NCBI GenBank assembly: GCA_030526765.1
Contig: JAUNCB010000044.1
Span: 1 to 7,880, forward strand
DNA from: Bacillota bacterium
GTDB taxonomy: Bacteria; Bacillota; Clostridia; Lachnospirales; Anaerotignaceae
Direction of reading: 5' to 3'
DNA length: 7,880 bases
A program made the position numbers and the translations under genes. This document shows, in pieces, positions 6,362 through 7,880 of this stretch (positions are counted from its first letter, which is position 1; each line of letters begins with the position of its first letter). The notes under the pieces were generated by a model. The model ran no database searches, had not been told where the DNA came from, and worked only from the letters and a program-made list of their open reading frames with translations.

Positions 6362-7474
6362 TTAAATTTTTTCCAGTAATTTCACATAGGTTTCCACACC
6401 TGTCACAAGGATCTCCTCATTGAAATCAAAGTCTGCGCTGTGGAGGGGTGCATTTTTCCCCTCTGCCCCGCTGCCTAAAAAGAAAAACATACCGGGGATG
6501 GCTGTCTGATAAAGGGAAAAATCCTCCGCCAGCATATAGGGGGGTGTTTCCTCGTAGCATTCGCCGCAGACCTCCTCCAGTGCCTGCACCAGAGCCCCGT
6601 CATTATCCACCACACGATACATATGGCGGAATACGGCTTCTCCCGTGCAGCCATAGCCAGCCGCCACACCCTGCACCACTTCATGCACACGGCGCTCCAT
6701 GGTTTCATAGGCGGCATCACTGAAGGCACGCATGGTTCCCTCCAGCTTTACCTCTCCCGCAATGATATTGCAGGCCTCGCCGCCGTGGATGGTGCCGAAG
6801 GTCAGCACACCGCTGTCCAGAGGGGAAACGTTTCTGCTGAGGATGGTATGGATGGCAGTGATGACCGCTCCTGCTGCCAGCACTGCATCGCTGCCCAGCT
6901 GTGGCTGTGCCCCGTGGGCACTTTTTCCCCGAATGATGATGTCTACCTCGCCGTTTCTTGCCATCATTGCCCCCTTACGGCAGGCAACCTTTCCCTGCTC
7001 CACCTGGGGGAAAATGTGGCAGCCAATAATTTTTTTCACCTGAAATTTCTCCAGCAGACCCGCTTCCATAAGAAGCCCTGCTCCGCCGGGGCCCTCCTCC
7101 GCAGGCTGGAAAATCAGGATGATCTGTCTGTCCTGATAACAGGCGGGATGCTCCGAAAGATATTGCGCCAGCCCCAGCAGCATTGCCGCATGCCCGTCAT
7201 GACCGCAGGCATGCATCCAGCCAAGGTGGGCAGAGGCATATTCCTTTGGTGTTTCCGTTACGGGAAGCCCGTCGATATCCGCCCGAAAGGCAACGGTTTC
7301 CCGTTCGCCTCTTTCGCCAAAAACAGCCACAACTGCCGTTTCCAGCCAGTTTTCATAGGCTACGCCCCATTCCGTCAGCTTTTCACGGATATACCGGGCG
7401 GTTTTATATTCCTGCAGACCCGCTTCGGGGATCCGATGCAGATCTCGTCTGATTTTTCTTAATGCATTTACCAT
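6362..7474 (-). CDS. M20-family amidohydrolase, probable N-acetyldiaminopimelate deacetylase, 370 aa
   Basis: Cytosolic dinuclear-metal amidohydrolase of the M20D group. Motifs in order: RRDLHRIPE (9-17), FRADIDGLPVTE (63-74), HACGHDGH (88-95), FQPAEEGPGGA (122-132), GCHIFP (151-156), dimerisation-domain SAHGAQP (185-191), NIIAGEVKLEGTMRAF (236-251), AEDFSLY (316-322) and LHSADF (344-349). Metal ligands expected in this group are present: Cys90, His92, Glu127, His153 and His345, with Glu126 as the general base. ATG 7474 is chosen because AGGAGG lies 7 nt upstream and the family N-terminus starts here; the open frame upstream (to 7624) is low-complexity leader. M20D enzymes also include hippurate, indoleacetyl-amino-acid and aminoacylase-type hydrolases. 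The DAP role is inferred from divergence from dapH and from the DapH-deacetylase pair known in Bacillus (ykuQ-ykuR, where the deacetylase is also called dapL). The general family is certain, the substrate less so. Confidence 0.92.
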   Translation of the reverse strand: MVNALRKIRRDLHRIPEAGLQEYKTARYIREKLTEWGVAYENWLETAVVAVFGERGERETVAFRADIDGLPVTETPKEYASAHLGWMHACGHDGHAAMLLGLAQYLSEHPACYQDRQIILIFQPAEEGPGGAGLLMEAGLLEKFQVKKIIGCHIFPQVEQGKVACRKGAMMARNGEVDIIIRGKSAHGAQPQLGSDAVLAAGAVITAIHTILSRNVSPLDSGVLTFGTIHGGEACNIIAGEVKLEGTMRAFSDAAYETMERRVHEVVQGVAAGYGCTGEAVFRHMYRVVDNDGALVQALEEVCGECYEETPPYMLAEDFSLYQTAIPGMFFFLGSGAEGKNAPLHSADFDFNEEILVTGVETYVKLLEKI

Positions 7475-7488
7475 TGTCTTTCCTCCTT

Positions 7489-7560
7489 TTTGGGGGCTTC
7501 CCCCCAAACCCGATCGGGGAGATCCTTTCCCCGACTCTGATTTGCAAAAGCACTGCTTTT
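7489..7560 (-). promoter_or_regulatory. Structured leader with three consecutive inverted repeats upstream of the M20 gene
   Basis: In minus-strand order the leader holds AAAAGCA-G-TGCTTTT (7560-7546), then stem TCGGGGA/TCCCCGA (7534-7528 with 7520-7514, 7-nt loop), then stem TTTGGGGG/CCCCCAAA (7508-7501 with 7496-7489, 4-nt loop). The last stem ends 1-2 nt before the AAGGAGG ribosome binding site. A palindrome, CCCGATCGGG (7509-7518), joins the two GC stems and offers an alternative pairing. None of the stems is followed by a T-run, so translational or stability control is likelier than attenuation. I recognise no known riboswitch or T-box. Confidence 0.5.
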
Positions 7561-7576
7561 TTCGGATTCTTTCTCT

Positions 7577-7605
7577 ATCTTTCCATCTTTTTTCTTTTTT
7601 GTCAA
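7577..7605 (-). promoter_or_regulatory. Candidate promoter of the M20 gene
   Basis: A perfect TTGACA -35 box lies on the minus strand (7605-7600), followed after 17 bp by AAAGAT (7582-7577), a poor -10 with 3 of 6 matches. The start point would be near 7570, giving a leader of about 95 nt. A strong -35 with a weak -10 suggests help from an activator, but that is inference. Confidence 0.5.
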
Positions 7606-7609
7606 CGAA

Positions 7610-7634
7610 GTATTGGAAATACAACGATTTTCGT
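7610..7634. promoter_or_regulatory. Paired inverted repeats in the divergent promoter region
   Basis: GTATT-GGA-AATAC (7610-7622) is perfect and overlaps the plus-strand -35 box; ACGA-TTT-TCGT (7624-7634) is perfect and lies in the dapH spacer. They sit beside the -35 of the minus-strand promoter, so one bound protein could affect both genes. The regulator is unknown. Confidence 0.35.
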
Positions 7635-7641
7635 ATATAAT
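7613..7641 (+). promoter_or_regulatory. dapH: SigA promoter of dapH
   Basis: TTGGAA (7613-7618) and a perfect TATAAT (7636-7641) are separated by 17 bp. Transcription would start near 7648, about 40 nt before the ATG. The two -35 boxes of the divergent promoters are only 7 bp apart. Confidence 0.85.
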
Positions 7642-7647
7642 CATTTC

Positions 7648-7665
7648 ATAAAAAAATTTTTTTAT
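7648..7665. repeat. 18-bp A7/T7 palindrome at the dapH transcription start
   Basis: AT followed by seven As, seven Ts and AT forms a perfect palindrome. It is nested inside TTTCAT (7644-7649) and ATGAAA (7668-7673). It covers the expected transcription start of dapH and the leader just before the ribosome binding site. Confidence 0.7.
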
Positions 7666-7673
7666 CAATGAAA

Positions 7674-7687
7674 AGGAGGGAATTCCC
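7674..7687 (+). promoter_or_regulatory. dapH: dapH ribosome binding site overlapping a GGGAATTCCC palindrome
   Basis: AGGAGG (7674-7679) lies 8 nt before the ATG at 7688. The spacer plus the last Gs of the site form the 10-bp palindrome GGGAATTCCC (7678-7687), which touches the start codon. As RNA its loop would be too tight for a strong intramolecular hairpin. Confidence 0.7.
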
Positions 7688-7880
7688 ATGGATTACGATA
7701 TGACAAATCCCTATGAAATTGCAAAATATATCAAGGACGCAAAGAAAGCAACACCTGTAAAGGCCTATGTGAAGGGCGATCTTTCCGCAGCAGCCATCCC
7801 CGAGGGCGTAAAATGCTTCGGTGCCAATGATTTCTGGTTTCTGGTAGGCGACAATGCACTGGTGCAGGAGGTACTGCAGG
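7688..7880 (+). CDS. dapH: 2,3,4,5-tetrahydropyridine-2,6-dicarboxylate N-acetyltransferase, N-terminal part
   Basis: The first 64 codons of a gene that runs off the window. DapH acetylates tetrahydrodipicolinate with acetyl-CoA, opening the acetylated branch of meso-DAP and lysine synthesis in the cytosol. The visible residues match the DapH N-terminal domain: NPYEIAKYIKDAKKATPVKA (7-26), followed by YVKGDL (27-32), as in Bacillus DapH, which has a similarly placed STPVKVYVKGEL. The left-handed beta-helix catalytic domain lies beyond the window, so it cannot be checked here. Assignment to DapH over the succinylase DapD rests on this N-terminal domain. The start is fixed by AGGAGG 8 nt upstream. 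The gene is divergent from the M20 amidohydrolase, the likely deacetylase of the same pathway. Confidence 0.83.
   Translation, partial: MDYDMTNPYEIAKYIKDAKKATPVKAYVKGDLSAAAIPEGVKCFGANDFWFLVGDNALVQEVLQ

Noticed and set aside
6623..7462. 279-codon plus-strand open frame opposite the M20 gene
   Set aside because: It is a shadow of a conserved metalloenzyme with all its metal ligands on the other strand; no initiation signals.
7546..7562. AAAAGCA-C-TGCTTTT followed by TT as a plus-strand terminator
   Set aside because: No plus-strand gene ends upstream; it lies in the leader of a minus-strand gene and its stem is short and AT-rich.
7475..7570. Lysine riboswitch or T-box upstream of the M20 gene
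   Set aside because: The leader is under about 100 nt, far shorter than either class, and I see no T-box sequence or terminator.
7475..7624. N-terminal extension of the M20 protein by 50 residues
   Set aside because: The extension is Lys/Arg/Gly-rich and translates the hairpin leader and promoter; the ribosome binding site and family N-terminus point to ATG 7474.

Overview
The window looks like a chromosomal stretch from a low-to-moderate GC Firmicute, most likely an anaerobic clostridial lineage such as Lachnospiraceae or a relative. The reasons are strong AGGAGG-type ribosome binding sites on almost every gene, SigA-type promoters, a DegV-family protein, a DapH-type acetyltransferase of the acetylated diaminopimelate (DAP) pathway, and a lipoprotein-type membrane fusion protein in place of an inner-membrane anchored one. 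I see no insertion sequences, phage genes, CRISPR arrays, tRNA or rRNA.

Layout. (1) 1-129, minus: the start of a zinc-ribbon protein with its own promoter. (2) 240-5136, minus: a complete three-gene operon, promoter -> MarR-type regulator -> lipoprotein membrane fusion protein (MFP) -> RND-superfamily permease -> intrinsic terminator. The first two genes overlap by ATGA, and the second and third are 3 nt apart. (3) About 5197-6264, plus: a single DegV-family fatty-acid-binding protein gene with a 5' leader hairpin and its own terminator, followed by a long bidirectional terminator shared with the convergent gene. (4) 6362-7474, minus: an M20-family amidohydrolase, probably N-acetyl-DAP deacetylase. 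It has a structured, GC-rich leader. (5) From 7688, plus: the start of dapH (tetrahydrodipicolinate N-acetyltransferase), divergent from the amidohydrolase across a compact region with back-to-back promoters.

How the genes work together. The MarR regulator probably represses its own operon, and so the pump, through sites overlapping the TTGACG-17-TAAAAT promoter. The MFP and permease would form an envelope export complex. No TolC-like outer-membrane channel is encoded here, and the MFP lacks the arginine of the TolC-docking RLS motif. DapH and the M20 enzyme would catalyse the acetylation and deacetylation steps of the acetylated DAP/lysine route; their divergent arrangement suggests shared control.

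I find no convincing undescribed multi-gene system. The items most worth a second look are the structured leader of the putative N-acetyl-DAP deacetylase, the inverted repeats in the two promoter regions, and the departures from the AcrA/AcrB model in the RND pump.
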